From Siphonobacter sp048595215 (GTDB taxonomy: Bacteria; Bacteroidota; Bacteroidia; Cytophagales; Spirosomataceae): a DNA stretch of 64,000 nt. The position numbers were made by a program, and so were the translations under genes. Each line of letters starts with the position of its first letter. Within the stretch, counting starts at the first letter, position 1. Under the pieces are notes generated by a model. The model did not search any database. It had not been told where the DNA came from and worked only from the letters and a program-made list of their open reading frames with translations. The stretch spans positions 3,320 through 67,319 of the forward strand of contig NZ_JBMDWJ010000351.1 of the NCBI RefSeq assembly GCF_048595215.1, written 5' to 3'. This document shows, piece after piece, positions 35,033-43,678 of the stretch.

Positions 35033-36406
35033 TTATTTACGATTCTTCTCCCACCACTGCCGGAAACTGTCTTTGGGAGCATCGGGCAACTCACGGTGAA
35101 TACTCCAGGCATTCAGCGGATTGTTGGCCGCCCAGGGAGCAATCCGTAAGGCCGTACGAGCCGCGTTGAAACTCAGTTTAAATAAGGTAGGAGAGGCCAG
35201 TACCTTCGAAGCCAGTTGTAAGCTGGTTTTTTTGATGCCGCCCACGTAGCCTTCCTGAGCCAGTACCTGCCGCCATTTATAAAGCTGGTCATGAATATCG
35301 ATTTTCACCGGACACACGTTCGAGCAACTGCCGCAGAGGGTACTGGCAAAAGGTAAATCCGCGTTCTTCCGCATATCCAGATTCGGAGCCAGGATCGAGC
35401 CAATCGGTCCTGCCACGGCGTTGTGGTAACTATGGCCGCCACTTCGCCGGTATACGGGGCAGGTGTTCATACAGGCTCCACAGCGAATGCACTTTAAGGA
35501 ATTCCGGAAATCAGGTCGGCCCAACTGCGTAGTACGACCATTATCAACGATGACAATGTGCATCTCCTGACCGGGTCGGGGCCGGTGAAAGTGACTGGAA
35601 TAGGCCGTCACGGGTTGTCCGGTTGCACTGCGGGTCAGTAAACGAAGGAACACGCCTAGATGCTCAGCTCGCGGGATGATTTTCTCGAAACCCATACTGG
35701 CAATGTGAATCTCGGCCAGGTGAGCTCCCATGTCGGCATTTCCTTCATTGGTACACACTACAAAACCGCCCGTTTCGGCGATGGCGAAGTTGACGCCCGT
35801 TAGGGCCGCTCGCCGGGTCAGAAAGGTTTCGCGGAGGTGTTGCCGGGCTGCTTCCGTCAGGTACTGCGGATCGGTCGCTCCTTTTTCCGTACCCAAGTGC
35901 TCGTGAAAGGTGTCGCCTACGTCCGATTTCTTCAGGTGAATGGCCGGAAGTACAATATGACTGGGCGGTTCCTGCCGAAGTTGCACAATGCGTTCACCCA
36001 AATCCGTATCGATTACTTCAATACCCTTGCTCCGGAGAAAGTCGTTGAGGTGACATTCCTCGGTGAGCATGGACTTGGATTTAATCATCCGGTCAATGCC
36101 CTTTTTATTGAGTAGCGACCAGACAATCTCATTATGTTCCTGAGCATTCGCGGCCCAGTGTACCGTAATGCCGTTTTCTTGAGCCTTGCGTTCAAAGTTT
36201 TCCAGCAGGGTATCCAGGTTCGATAAAACGTGATGCTTGATTTGCGACGCTGCTTCCCGTAAAGCCTCCCATTCGGGCAATTGCATGGCCGCCCGGTCGC
36301 GTTTCTGGCGTACCCACCACAGGGTTTCATCGTGCCAGTCTACCCGGGGTTCGTCTCTATTGAATACTTCCGAGGCGGCAGCGTGATCAAGTGTATGCGG
36401 ACTCAT
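35033..36406 (-). CDS. lutB: Lactate utilization iron-sulfur protein LutB
   Basis: 457 residues. N-terminal LUD domain (about 60-290) followed by a ferredoxin-type region with two cluster motifs: CIRCGACMNTCP (about 302-313) and CGSCSNVCPVKI (about 358-369). This is the LutB build of LUD plus 4Fe-4S plus C-terminal helical part (about 460-480 residues). It passes electrons from L-lactate oxidation, probably toward quinone. The lutA partner is not directly upstream: a 583-bp spacer and an opposite-strand gene intervene. A GAAGAAG/CTTCTTC palindrome lies just upstream of the start at about 36427-36442. Confidence 0.95.
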   Translation of the reverse strand: MSPHTLDHAAASEVFNRDEPRVDWHDETLWWVRQKRDRAAMQLPEWEALREAASQIKHHVLSNLDTLLENFERKAQENGITVHWAANAQEHNEIVWSLLNKKGIDRMIKSKSMLTEECHLNDFLRSKGIEVIDTDLGERIVQLRQEPPSHIVLPAIHLKKSDVGDTFHEHLGTEKGATDPQYLTEAARQHLRETFLTRRAALTGVNFAIAETGGFVVCTNEGNADMGAHLAEIHIASMGFEKIIPRAEHLGVFLRLLTRSATGQPVTAYSSHFHRPRPGQEMHIVIVDNGRTTQLGRPDFRNSLKCIRCGACMNTCPVYRRSGGHSYHNAVAGPIGSILAPNLDMRKNADLPFASTLCGSCSNVCPVKIDIHDQLYKWRQVLAQEGYVGGIKKTSLQLASKVLASPTLFKLSFNAARTALRIAPWAANNPLNAWSIHRELPDAPKDSFRQWWEKNRK

Positions 36407-36989
36407 GACGTTGATGTTAGATTACTGGAAGAAGAAGAACTTCTTCGTTTCATACTATTATAGACTTACACTAAAAACCAGTTCAAGCATTTCAAGAAAG
36501 CTTTCTGTGTTGGGACATCCAGTTTTAGGAATTTAATTTTTCCCAGAATGTAAAATAACACCTTGATTTCTTGTTTTTGAGAACAGATTGAGCTTAAACC
36601 ATTCAAAAAGAATGTAAAAGGCTTGTTTTATAAAATTTATAAAGCTTGATCGTCAATTACACAAAGCTTTTTATAAGATTTTATAAAGTGAACATTATAA
36701 CTATTCCAAGGCAGGGTTTTGAAGATGAAACCTTTTTCGCTTAAACTCCCCAAAAATCGCGTAAAAAAACCATTGGACTTTTTAAACAACTTTCGGCACT
36801 AAAAATAGAAATGTTGTACTATTCTAAGTTTATGGTGGCACCGTAAGAGGAACTTTTCGGATTTAACATTTAGGTAATTGACTCATAATCAAACTATGTG
36901 CACCTTTGTATCACCCAAACGGCAAAACACAATCAAAAAGCTGTTTGCACTTGTTTTGTATTTTTCCCATTTGAAAAACATATCATCCC
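36407..36989. other. Long AT-rich regulatory region between lutB and a small secreted-protein gene
   Basis: 583 bp with no credible ORF. It holds the GAAGAAGAACTTCTTC palindrome near lutB (about 36427-36442), AT-rich inverted arms at 36626-36645 and 36665-36688 (TTTATAAA-type), and the promoter of the following gene at 36878-36908. No minus-strand TAnnTTTG box for lutB was found. Confidence 0.5.
36878..36908 (+). promoter_or_regulatory. Promoter of the small secreted-protein gene
   Basis: TTG at 36878-36880, 20-bp spacer, CACCTTTG at 36901-36908 (one mismatch to TAnnTTTG). The gene starts about 80 bp downstream. Confidence 0.45.
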
Positions 36990-37379
36990 ATGAAAAAGTC
37001 CATCAACTTCATCCTTGCAGCCTTCGTGGCTTTTAGTAGTGTAGCTTTCAACGCCACTGCTACCGTAAATTCTGATCCTGCGAAAGAAACGGTAAAAGCA
37101 AATCCGTACAACGCACAACTGGCTCAGGATTCTCAACTGCGTTTCCAATTGACGTTTCAAAATCCTGATAAAAAGAAATTGACGATTGCTATCAAGGATA
37201 AGGAAAACACGACGCTGTTCACTGAAACGACTACTAACGAAAACTACCTGCGTCTGTTCGATCTTTCGACGTTAGGCGATGGCAAATACACGTTCGAAGT
37301 ATTGGGTGGCAAAAATCGCTACACGCAATCATTCGAAATCGCTACGCAAACGAACCGTACGGTTTTAGCTCGTAACTAA
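36990..37379 (+). CDS. Small secreted protein of unknown function
   Basis: 129 residues with a clear signal peptide (MKKSINFILAAFVAFSSVAF, cleavage near NATA). The mature 105 residues alternate short strands (LRFQLTFQNPD, KLTIAIKDKENTTLF, KYTFEVLGGKNRYTQSFEIA), suggesting one Ig-like beta sandwich, much like the last domain of FlgD/T9SS-type modules but without an obvious sorting signal. It lies on the plus strand between lutA and lutBC, which run on the minus strand. A strong terminator follows. The function is not known; small proteins of this kind are frequent in Cytophagales. Confidence 0.8.
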   Translation: MKKSINFILAAFVAFSSVAFNATATVNSDPAKETVKANPYNAQLAQDSQLRFQLTFQNPDKKKLTIAIKDKENTTLFTETTTNENYLRLFDLSTLGDGKYTFEVLGGKNRYTQSFEIATQTNRTVLARN

Positions 37380-37401
37380 TTAGAATCCCCCATTTTTTGC
37401 G

Positions 37402-37439
37402 GCGTCCTGTAAGCCATAGCTTATGGGACGCATTTTTTT
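37402..37439 (+). terminator. Terminator of the small secreted-protein gene
   Basis: GCGTCC/GGACGC outer arms and TAAGC/GCTTA inner arms, then seven T. It overlaps the last bases of lutA on the other strand and lacks a T run in the minus direction. Confidence 0.85.
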
Positions 37440-38175
37440 ATTCCTGGGCGTTCAGAATTTCGGCGATGTGCACAATTCGAACCGGACTTTTCTGGCGTTT
37501 CAGAATGCCTTCCAAGTGCATCAGGCACGACATGTCGCCCGCCGTGATGTACTCGGCTCCGTGGCGTTGATGATCGGCAACGCGATCTTTCCCCATTTTC
37601 GAGGAAATCGATTCTTCACTGACGGCGAACGTACCGCCAAAACCGCAGCACTCGTCCTTACGATCCAGCTCAACCAGTTGCAGGTCTTTTACCATGCCGA
37701 GCAGTTTACCGGGTTTGGAAAAAGCCGGGCAGTTCAATTCGCTCATCTGCGAGGTTTTCAGTCCCCGCTGGCCGTGGCAGCTTTGGTGCACGCCCACCTT
37801 ATGCGGAAAGCGGGCTTCCAGCTTTTCGACCTTCAGTACATCCGTCAAAAATTCCGTGAGTTCGTACACCCGATGCCGGATCGTATCCGCCAGCGACTGA
37901 TTTTCGGGATAGTGCAGATGTTCCTTGACGTGCAGTACGCAGGAACCGGAAGGAGCTACGATATAATCGTATCCCGTAAAATTGCGTACAAAATTGGCGT
38001 CGCAACCGCCGTTGAGGTGGGCAAAGCCCGAGTTGGCCATGGGCTGCCCGCAACAGGTCTGATTACGGGGAAAATCTACTTCACAACCAAATTTCTCGAG
38101 TAATTCCAAGGTAGCAACGGCTACCTTCGGATAAAATTGATCGACGTAGCAGGGAACAAAAAGAGCAACTTTCAT
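37438..38175 (-). CDS. lutA: Lactate utilization protein LutA (CCG-domain iron-sulfur subunit)
   Basis: 245 residues with two cysteine-rich CCG domains: FVPCYVDQFYP and RNQTCCGQPMANSGF in the first, VGVHQSCHGQRGL and DECCGFGGTFAVSE in the second, matching LutA/GlpC-like proteins that hold a 4Fe-4S cluster. It forms the L-lactate-oxidising complex with LutB and LutC. It lies 80 bp after the rhamnulokinase-like gene on the same strand with no terminator between, so it is likely read with that gene, and is separated from lutB by a gene on the opposite strand. Confidence 0.95.
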   Translation of the reverse strand: MKVALFVPCYVDQFYPKVAVATLELLEKFGCEVDFPRNQTCCGQPMANSGFAHLNGGCDANFVRNFTGYDYIVAPSGSCVLHVKEHLHYPENQSLADTIRHRVYELTEFLTDVLKVEKLEARFPHKVGVHQSCHGQRGLKTSQMSELNCPAFSKPGKLLGMVKDLQLVELDRKDECCGFGGTFAVSEESISSKMGKDRVADHQRHGAEYITAGDMSCLMHLEGILKRQKSPVRIVHIAEILNAQE

Positions 38176-38255
38176 CAGCTTTGAGCTTGTCGCTATTGGC
38201 TGTGTACTCGGGTTTCTGCTTTCGGATCAGCGAAAAGCGGACGGCCAATAACGAT

Positions 38256-39641
38256 TTATAATTCCGTACAAACTGTTTTCTTCAACGTAAATAAACTCCC
38301 ATCAAAGGGCTTTTCCTTATTCCAAGCGTCCTCGATGACCAGAGCCGCTCCCAGAGCCGAAGCCTGAGCAATTTCCGAAGCCAGTACTTCACATTCCGGA
38401 AAAGCCTGAGCCAGCAGATTCAGATAAATTTCGTTCCGGCTGAAACCACCGTCCACAAAAATTCGCCGGATGGCCGTGTTGCCTTTGGCTAATTTGACCG
38501 AAGCGATTTGCTGAGCCATCAAATCCAGAATCAACTGATGGTACGCTTCTTCGTAACTACTGAATTCATTCAGGTTTCGTTCCGAAAAAGTGGAATCTTC
38601 CAGCGAACCCAGCCGTACCGAATCGGGCGAAGCCTGGTTGAAGCGACTGCGTAAGGACAAAAGAATGGCTTCGTCGTATGATACTCGCTGATACTGCGAA
38701 AGATCCGTTTGAAAATAATCCGCCAGGTGTTTAACGGCCCGTTCGTGTTCATTTCCGGCAAACAACCGGGAAGCTTTGACCGGATCACCCCGGAAGGTCA
38801 GGTAACTGAGGCAATCCTGACGTAACTCGCTGATCGTAAGGGGTTCGTCGCTGAACGGGTTCATGGTAATGCACCAGGTTCCCGTCGAAATCAGTAGAAA
38901 AGGTTCCTGCCCGAACGCCCGTAGGTACGGTACCAGAGCCGCCGAACTGTCATGAATACCCACGCCCACCTGCATATCGTCTTTTTCTACGGCGGGGGAG
39001 GTCACAAAAGAAGGCAGAACCATCTGCCCCAGCGAATGAAATCCTTCTTCGAATACCCAGCGGTGGTACTTGCGTTGCGTAAAATCCCAAAGCCCCGTAT
39101 GGCAACCGACGCTGGTAATTTCAGAAACAGGACGCTTGGTAAAAAGATAGCTGGCGTACTGGGGCAGGTGCAGTGAGTGCTCAATTTGCCAGTACAACTC
39201 GGATTTCTCGTACTTGAGCCAGTACAACTGCATCCCTGAATTCAGCATACCCAAAACGGGCGAAGCCGTACGGGCCGACCATTCCAGTCCCGGACCGTAA
39301 TGATCGTTAAAGCGTTGCTGAAGTTCAAGTGGGAACGTTTTTAGGTAATTATAGAGGGGCGTGACGGGTTTTCCGTCGACGTCAATATGAACGAAACTCG
39401 CCCCGTACGCGGAAAAATTCAGAGCCCGTACGTCAAATCGGCCTTCGTTCAAGACTTCCGCTAGACTGTCGATCAGCCAATTGCTCAATAACTGTAAATC
39501 ATCCCCGTGGAATCCGTCATCGTCCGGAATTTCTTCGAAAGGTGTCTGCTTCTGGTACACGATCTGGTAGTGCTGATCAAAGAGAAGCAGTTTCTTATTG
39601 GTTTTCCCAATATCAAAAATGGCGACGCAGGGGATAGACAT
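38256..39641 (-). CDS. rhaB: FGGY-family carbohydrate kinase, probable L-rhamnulokinase
   Basis: 461 residues. FGGY fold: phosphate-1 motif AIFDIGKTNKKLLLFD at the N-terminus, FSAYGASFVHID, the adenosine region LISTGTWCITMNPF, and FVDGGFSRNEIYLNLLAQ near the C-terminus, as in sugar kinases such as RhaB and XylB. Specificity is inferred from position between rhaI and lutA in a rhamnose locus; it is more divergent than E. coli RhaB. It would phosphorylate L-rhamnulose to L-rhamnulose 1-phosphate. A strong terminator sits just upstream, after rhaI. Confidence 0.82.
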   Translation of the reverse strand: MSIPCVAIFDIGKTNKKLLLFDQHYQIVYQKQTPFEEIPDDDGFHGDDLQLLSNWLIDSLAEVLNEGRFDVRALNFSAYGASFVHIDVDGKPVTPLYNYLKTFPLELQQRFNDHYGPGLEWSARTASPVLGMLNSGMQLYWLKYEKSELYWQIEHSLHLPQYASYLFTKRPVSEITSVGCHTGLWDFTQRKYHRWVFEEGFHSLGQMVLPSFVTSPAVEKDDMQVGVGIHDSSAALVPYLRAFGQEPFLLISTGTWCITMNPFSDEPLTISELRQDCLSYLTFRGDPVKASRLFAGNEHERAVKHLADYFQTDLSQYQRVSYDEAILLSLRSRFNQASPDSVRLGSLEDSTFSERNLNEFSSYEEAYHQLILDLMAQQIASVKLAKGNTAIRRIFVDGGFSRNEIYLNLLAQAFPECEVLASEIAQASALGAALVIEDAWNKEKPFDGSLFTLKKTVCTEL

Positions 39642-39675
39642 GGGGCGTACAGAATGAATTAATGAATGGGTGGAT

Positions 39676-39715
39676 TAAAAAAACGTCAGGTACAGGTAAG
39701 TCCTGTACCTGACGT
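39676..39715 (-). terminator. Terminator between rhaI and rhaB-like gene
   Basis: A perfect 14-bp stem (ACGTCAGGTACAGG / CCTGTACCTGACGT) with a 5-nt loop, followed on the minus strand by seven T. Although genes on both sides are on the same strand, this should stop or attenuate rhaI read-through. Confidence 0.88.
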
Positions 39716-39720
39716 AACTA

Positions 39721-41001
39721 TTAAAGACCAGTAGCCACGGCTTTCAAACCACGGGCTTCGATCAATTTATTGCGAAGGGATAACTCACGGTACAGGCCCA
39801 CGGGATTCAGAGCGGCATCGGCCCGCAAACGGGCTTCGGCTAGCAGAGGCCGTAAATCCGTACGGAAGGCATTCTGTAATAGCTCCTGAGCGGCGGCTAC
39901 ATCGTTGTTAGTACGGGCTTCTTCCAAAGCCACGCGATCCACGAGCAATGCCTGAGCGTAGGCGAGCTTGATGGCTTCAACGGATTGCAGCAAATCTTCC
40001 AGCGGATCTTTTACGTTGTGCGACGCATCAATCATCCAGCCCAAATCCGAGGCGTGATTCATGCCGCGAGCATCCATGCCATCGACCAGTTCGTTGAAAA
40101 TCAAGAATAACTGATACGGTTTGATACTACCGGCCGTCAGATCGTCGTCGCCGTATTTCGAATCGTTGAAGTGGAAACCACCCAGCTTTTCTTCCATCAG
40201 CAGCAGCGATACAATTTGCTCGATGTTGGCATTGGGCAGGTGGTGACCCAAATCGACCAGCGTGTACGCTTTAGGGCCTAACTTGCTGGCGTACAGGAAC
40301 GATTGGCCCCAGTCACCCACCGTAGTTGAGTAGAAGTTGGGTTCAAAGGCTTTGTATTCGACGAAAATCTTCCAGTCGGCGGGAAGAGCCGCGTAGATTT
40401 CCTGCAAACCTTCCAACGTACGCTGGAAAGCTTTGCGGAAGTTCAGTTGTCCGGGGAAGCTCGAACCATCGGATAGCCAGACCGTCAGGGATTTAGAACC
40501 CAGAGCTTCGCCGTAACGAATCACGTCGATGTTATGATCGATAGCTTGTTTACGAACAGCGGCATCGGTATGTTGCAGCGAACCAAACTTGTAGCTCAGC
40601 TCCTGATTCGGCTGATCCTGGAACGTATTCGAGTTCATGGCATCGAATACGAGGCCGTAGCTGGCGGCCAGTTGTTTGATGGCCTCGCCGTCGGTCGGAA
40701 TGTCCCAGGGAATATGCAGGGAAATGGCTCCGCTCGAACGGTTCAGAGCGTGTAGCAGGCCTACGTCAGCAATTTTTTCTTCGAGATTCCGGGGTTCCCC
40801 ACCACCCGCAAAGCGGCCAAAGCGGGTACCACCCGTACCCAGAGCCCAACTGGGAATGGCAATCTGAAAATCAATAAGTTTACCAAGGATACGCTCGGTG
40901 TTTTCGGAGCCTAGTTCTTCGGCTAAAAACTCAAACTTCCGGCGATGAGCAACTTCATGCTGCTGGTTATATTGGGCTATCTGATAGGATTCGAGAGGCA
41001 T
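39721..41001 (-). CDS. rhaI: L-rhamnose isomerase, RhaI type (TIM barrel)
   Basis: 426 residues of the xylose-isomerase-like TIM barrel, RhaI (Rhizobium/Pseudomonas) class rather than E. coli RhaA. Marks are IPSWALGTGGTRFGRF, GAISLHIPWDIP, FVEYKAFEPNFYSTTVGDWG, LVDLGHHLPNANIEQIV and GGFHFNDSKYGDDDL with metal-binding Glu, Asp and His. Converts L-rhamnose to L-rhamnulose. It lies between rhaM (upstream) and the kinase gene; a repeat-laden spacer of 151 bp separates it from rhaM. Confidence 0.92.
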   Translation of the reverse strand: MPLESYQIAQYNQQHEVAHRRKFEFLAEELGSENTERILGKLIDFQIAIPSWALGTGGTRFGRFAGGGEPRNLEEKIADVGLLHALNRSSGAISLHIPWDIPTDGEAIKQLAASYGLVFDAMNSNTFQDQPNQELSYKFGSLQHTDAAVRKQAIDHNIDVIRYGEALGSKSLTVWLSDGSSFPGQLNFRKAFQRTLEGLQEIYAALPADWKIFVEYKAFEPNFYSTTVGDWGQSFLYASKLGPKAYTLVDLGHHLPNANIEQIVSLLLMEEKLGGFHFNDSKYGDDDLTAGSIKPYQLFLIFNELVDGMDARGMNHASDLGWMIDASHNVKDPLEDLLQSVEAIKLAYAQALLVDRVALEEARTNNDVAAAQELLQNAFRTDLRPLLAEARLRADAALNPVGLYRELSLRNKLIEARGLKAVATGL

Positions 41002-41021
41002 ATGTTGGTTAGTGTTAGCGT

Positions 41022-41154
41022 GTTGAGTTTTGGGTTTAGGGTTTTGAGTTTTATCACATCAGAAATAGGGATAGTTAGATTCATCCATTCATTCAAAGTG
41101 GACGATAACCGCAGCGGCGGCCATTCAAAACCCTAAACTCAAAACACCAAACTC
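41022..41154. repeat. Inverted degenerate GTTTTGAGTTT repeats between rhaI and rhaM
   Basis: Arm GTTGAGTTTTGGGTTTAGGG... at 41022-41052 is largely complementary to AAAACCCTAAACTCAAAACA... at 41127-41154. The 75-bp centre shows no gene. A second element of the same family lies at 41474-41562. Confidence 0.6.
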
Positions 41155-41467
41155 ATTTCAGGTAAAAAACTTCCGGTAAAGCGACCTGTACGGGTGACTG
41201 GTCGGGATTGGTTTCCATGAGATCAGCCATGTACGCCCACCACTTCTGCATGACGGGATTTTCGGGTAACTTCCCTGTAACGCTCAGATCATCGACTTCC
41301 TGTACGCCGAAAAGCGTATTCGTGCTTTCGTCCAGAAAAATCGAATAGTTATGAATGCCGCTGGACTGGAGTAATTCCACCAGTTCCGGCCAGATTTCGT
41401 CGTGTCTCCGGCGGTATTCGTCCACGTTTCCCGGAAACAGCTGCATTTTAAAAGCAACGCGAGGCAT
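41153..41467 (-). CDS. rhaM: L-rhamnose mutarotase
   Basis: 104 residues, the usual RhaM length. Conserved features: MPRVAFKMQLFPGNVDEY, RRHDEIWPELVELL (with the catalytic His in HDEIWP), GIHNYSIFLDE, LFGVQEV and the late KWWAYMADLM. Interconverts alpha and beta anomers of L-rhamnose ahead of the isomerase. It is flanked on both sides by degenerate palindromic spacer repeats. Cytosolic; firm assignment. Confidence 0.95.
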   Translation of the reverse strand: MPRVAFKMQLFPGNVDEYRRRHDEIWPELVELLQSSGIHNYSIFLDESTNTLFGVQEVDDLSVTGKLPENPVMQKWWAYMADLMETNPDQSPVQVALPEVFYLK

Positions 41468-41473
41468 ACGAAG

Positions 41474-41562
41474 GTTTTGAGTTATAAGTTTGAAGTTTAG
41501 AGTTTTGAGTTCGCGTACCCTCTTTTATGCAAGCATTTAACTCAAAACCCTAAACATCAAAC
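41474..41562. repeat. Inverted degenerate GTTTTGAGTTT repeats between rhaM and rhaEW
   Basis: Arm GTTTTGAGTT...GTTTAGAGTTTTGAGTT (41474-41511) is largely complementary to AACTCAAAACCCTAAACA... (41539-41562). Same family as 41022-41154. Confidence 0.6.
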
Positions 41563-41564
41563 GC

Positions 41565-43676
41565 TTAGCGGTAAAAGCCCATTGCAACCCCACCATCTAC
41601 ATTCAGGGCGTTGCCGGTAGACTTGTTGAGAAGTCCGCCTACGAACGCGAAGCAGGCATTGGCGATGTCTTCCGGTAAAATGATTTCGTTCAATAGGGTC
41701 CGCTTGGCGTAGAAGGCGGGCAGCTCTTCCACCGTGATACCGTACGCTTTAGCCCGACCTTCGGCCCAGGCACCCGCCCAGATCTTCGAATCGGCAATAA
41801 CAGCGTCAGGATTAATGGTGTTGACCCGGATCCGTTCGGGACCCACTTCCGCCGCCAGCAAACGCGTACCGTGGGCCTGAGCCGCTTTCGCGGAGCCATA
41901 CCCCAGGTTGTTCGGACCACTCACAACAGCATTTTTCGAAGCAATATTGAGAATGTCACCCCCCAGAGCCTGCTTCCGCATGACAGCCACGGCGGCTTGC
42001 GATACTAGGAACTGACCTTTGACGAGAATATCGAACAGTAAATCCCAGTCCTTCTCCGTATGATCTTCGATGGATTTGGAAATGGAAATACCGGCGTTGT
42101 TCACGACAATATCCACGCCACCGAAAGCCAGCGAGCAGGCATCGAAGGCCTTGGCGATGGATTCCGCCGAGGTAACATCGAGCAACTCGGAAGCGGAAGA
42201 ATCTTTCCCGTAGCTTTTCAGGAATTCTTCCTTGGCTCCGGCCAGGCGGTCAGCGTCGTTATCATTCAGGAAGACGACGGCACCTTCAGCCTGTAATTTC
42301 TTGGCGATGGCTTTACCAATACCTCCCGCGGAACCCGTAATCAGGGCAATCTTGCCCGAAAGCGGCTTGGGCTTGGGCATGCGTTGCAGCTTGGCTTCTT
42401 CCAGCAACCAATATTCAATGTCAAAAGCTTCCTGACGGGGTAGGGACGTATATTCCGAAATAGCCTCGGCACCCCGCATCACGTTGATGGCGTTGACATA
42501 AAATTCCGACGCTACGCGAGCGGTTTGTTTATCTTTCGCAAACGTAAACTGACCCACGCCCGGCCACAGAATCACCACCGGATTGGGGTCACGCATGGCG
42601 GGACTGTTGCTGCGTTTGCAGCTTTCGTAGTACTCGGTGTACATGGCCCGGTACGCTTCGAAGGCCGGAGCCAGTTTTTCCTTCAGAGCTTTGGTATCCG
42701 AAAGATCCGCGTCGGCGGGCAGGTCGAGTACCAGCGGCTGGATTTTCGTACGCAGGAAGTGGTCGGGGCAGGAGGTACCCAGCGGAGCCAACTTGTCCAG
42801 GTCATTGGAATTGATGAATTGGAGTACGCGTTCATCATCCGTAAAATGACCGATCATGCGTACGTAGCTGGAGCAGAAACCCCGCAGTACGGGAGCCAGT
42901 TTAGCCGCCTGCTCTTTGCGGTTTTCAACGGTTTGCACTTTCTGACCACCGAATACGGGGCCTTTTTTGCCGTAGTTTTCTTCCAGATATTCCGCACAAC
43001 GTTCGATCACTTCGAGCGTGTTGATGTAGCTTTCATAGGCCGTATCACCCCAGGTGAATAAGCCATGGCTACCCAGAAAAATACCACGAATGCCCGGATT
43101 TTCGGCCAGACATCGTTCCAGTTGCAGACCCAGATCGAAGCCGGGACGCTGCCAGGGGACCCAGCCGAGCGTACCCCCAAACAGATCTTTCACGATCTGC
43201 TCGCCGTCTTTCGCCGCCGCAATGGCAATGGCCGCATCGGGGTGTAGGTGATCAACGTGATTGAACGGCAAAAAGGCGTGTAAGGGTGTATCGATGGAAG
43301 GAGCTTTCGAGTCCAGATCGTAGATACAGTGGTTAAACAAATCCACCATCTCATCTTCAAATTCAAGACCCCGGTACCGATTCTTCAAGGCGTGTAGACG
43401 ATCCAGGTACAAGGCCGCTAGTCCCGATTTCTTCAGCGTACCTAAGTCACCACCGGAGCCTTTCACCCACATCACCCGGGTATCGTCGCCCGTCAGCGGA
43501 TCGGGAGACGTCACTTTGCAGGACGTGTTGCCGCCTCCGTAATTGGTCAGGCGAAGGTCAGCACCTAACAGATTAGAACGGTAAATCAGGAGAGCGACTT
43601 CATCGCCAGCCAGTTCGGCGGCTTTCGCATCATCCCATAAATAACTTACGTGCTTGAAAGAGGTAGTCTCGGTCAT
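41565..43676 (-). CDS. rhaEW: Bifunctional L-rhamnulose-1-phosphate aldolase / L-lactaldehyde dehydrogenase (RhaEW)
   Basis: 703 residues from ATG 43676 (MTETTSFKHVSYLWDD). The N-terminal class II aldolase domain (about 1-420) has LTNYGGGNTSCKV, the His cluster LPFNHVDHLHPDA and FLGSHGLFTWGD, cleaving rhamnulose 1-phosphate to DHAP and L-lactaldehyde. The C-terminal short-chain dehydrogenase (about 435-703) has ALITGSAGGIGKAI, NNAGIS, and catalytic YGSAKAA (about 590). Fused aldolase-dehydrogenases of this type (RhaEW, as in Bacillus) oxidise lactaldehyde to L-lactate, which fits the lut genes nearby. A TTG four codons upstream was rejected. A TTGTATACAA palindrome lies just upstream of the ATG. 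Confidence 0.93.
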   Translation of the reverse strand: MTETTSFKHVSYLWDDAKAAELAGDEVALLIYRSNLLGADLRLTNYGGGNTSCKVTSPDPLTGDDTRVMWVKGSGGDLGTLKKSGLAALYLDRLHALKNRYRGLEFEDEMVDLFNHCIYDLDSKAPSIDTPLHAFLPFNHVDHLHPDAAIAIAAAKDGEQIVKDLFGGTLGWVPWQRPGFDLGLQLERCLAENPGIRGIFLGSHGLFTWGDTAYESYINTLEVIERCAEYLEENYGKKGPVFGGQKVQTVENRKEQAAKLAPVLRGFCSSYVRMIGHFTDDERVLQFINSNDLDKLAPLGTSCPDHFLRTKIQPLVLDLPADADLSDTKALKEKLAPAFEAYRAMYTEYYESCKRSNSPAMRDPNPVVILWPGVGQFTFAKDKQTARVASEFYVNAINVMRGAEAISEYTSLPRQEAFDIEYWLLEEAKLQRMPKPKPLSGKIALITGSAGGIGKAIAKKLQAEGAVVFLNDNDADRLAGAKEEFLKSYGKDSSASELLDVTSAESIAKAFDACSLAFGGVDIVVNNAGISISKSIEDHTEKDWDLLFDILVKGQFLVSQAAVAVMRKQALGGDILNIASKNAVVSGPNNLGYGSAKAAQAHGTRLLAAEVGPERIRVNTINPDAVIADSKIWAGAWAEGRAKAYGITVEELPAFYAKRTLLNEIILPEDIANACFAFVGGLLNKSTGNALNVDGGVAMGFYR

Positions 43677-43678
43677 GA

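Noticed and set aside
37423..38103. 226-codon plus-strand ORF over lutA
   Set aside because: Antisense shadow of lutA, whose cysteine motifs are intact; it also starts inside the terminator of the preceding gene.
42525..43061. 178-codon plus-strand ORF within rhaEW
   Set aside because: Antisense to a clear bifunctional enzyme gene.
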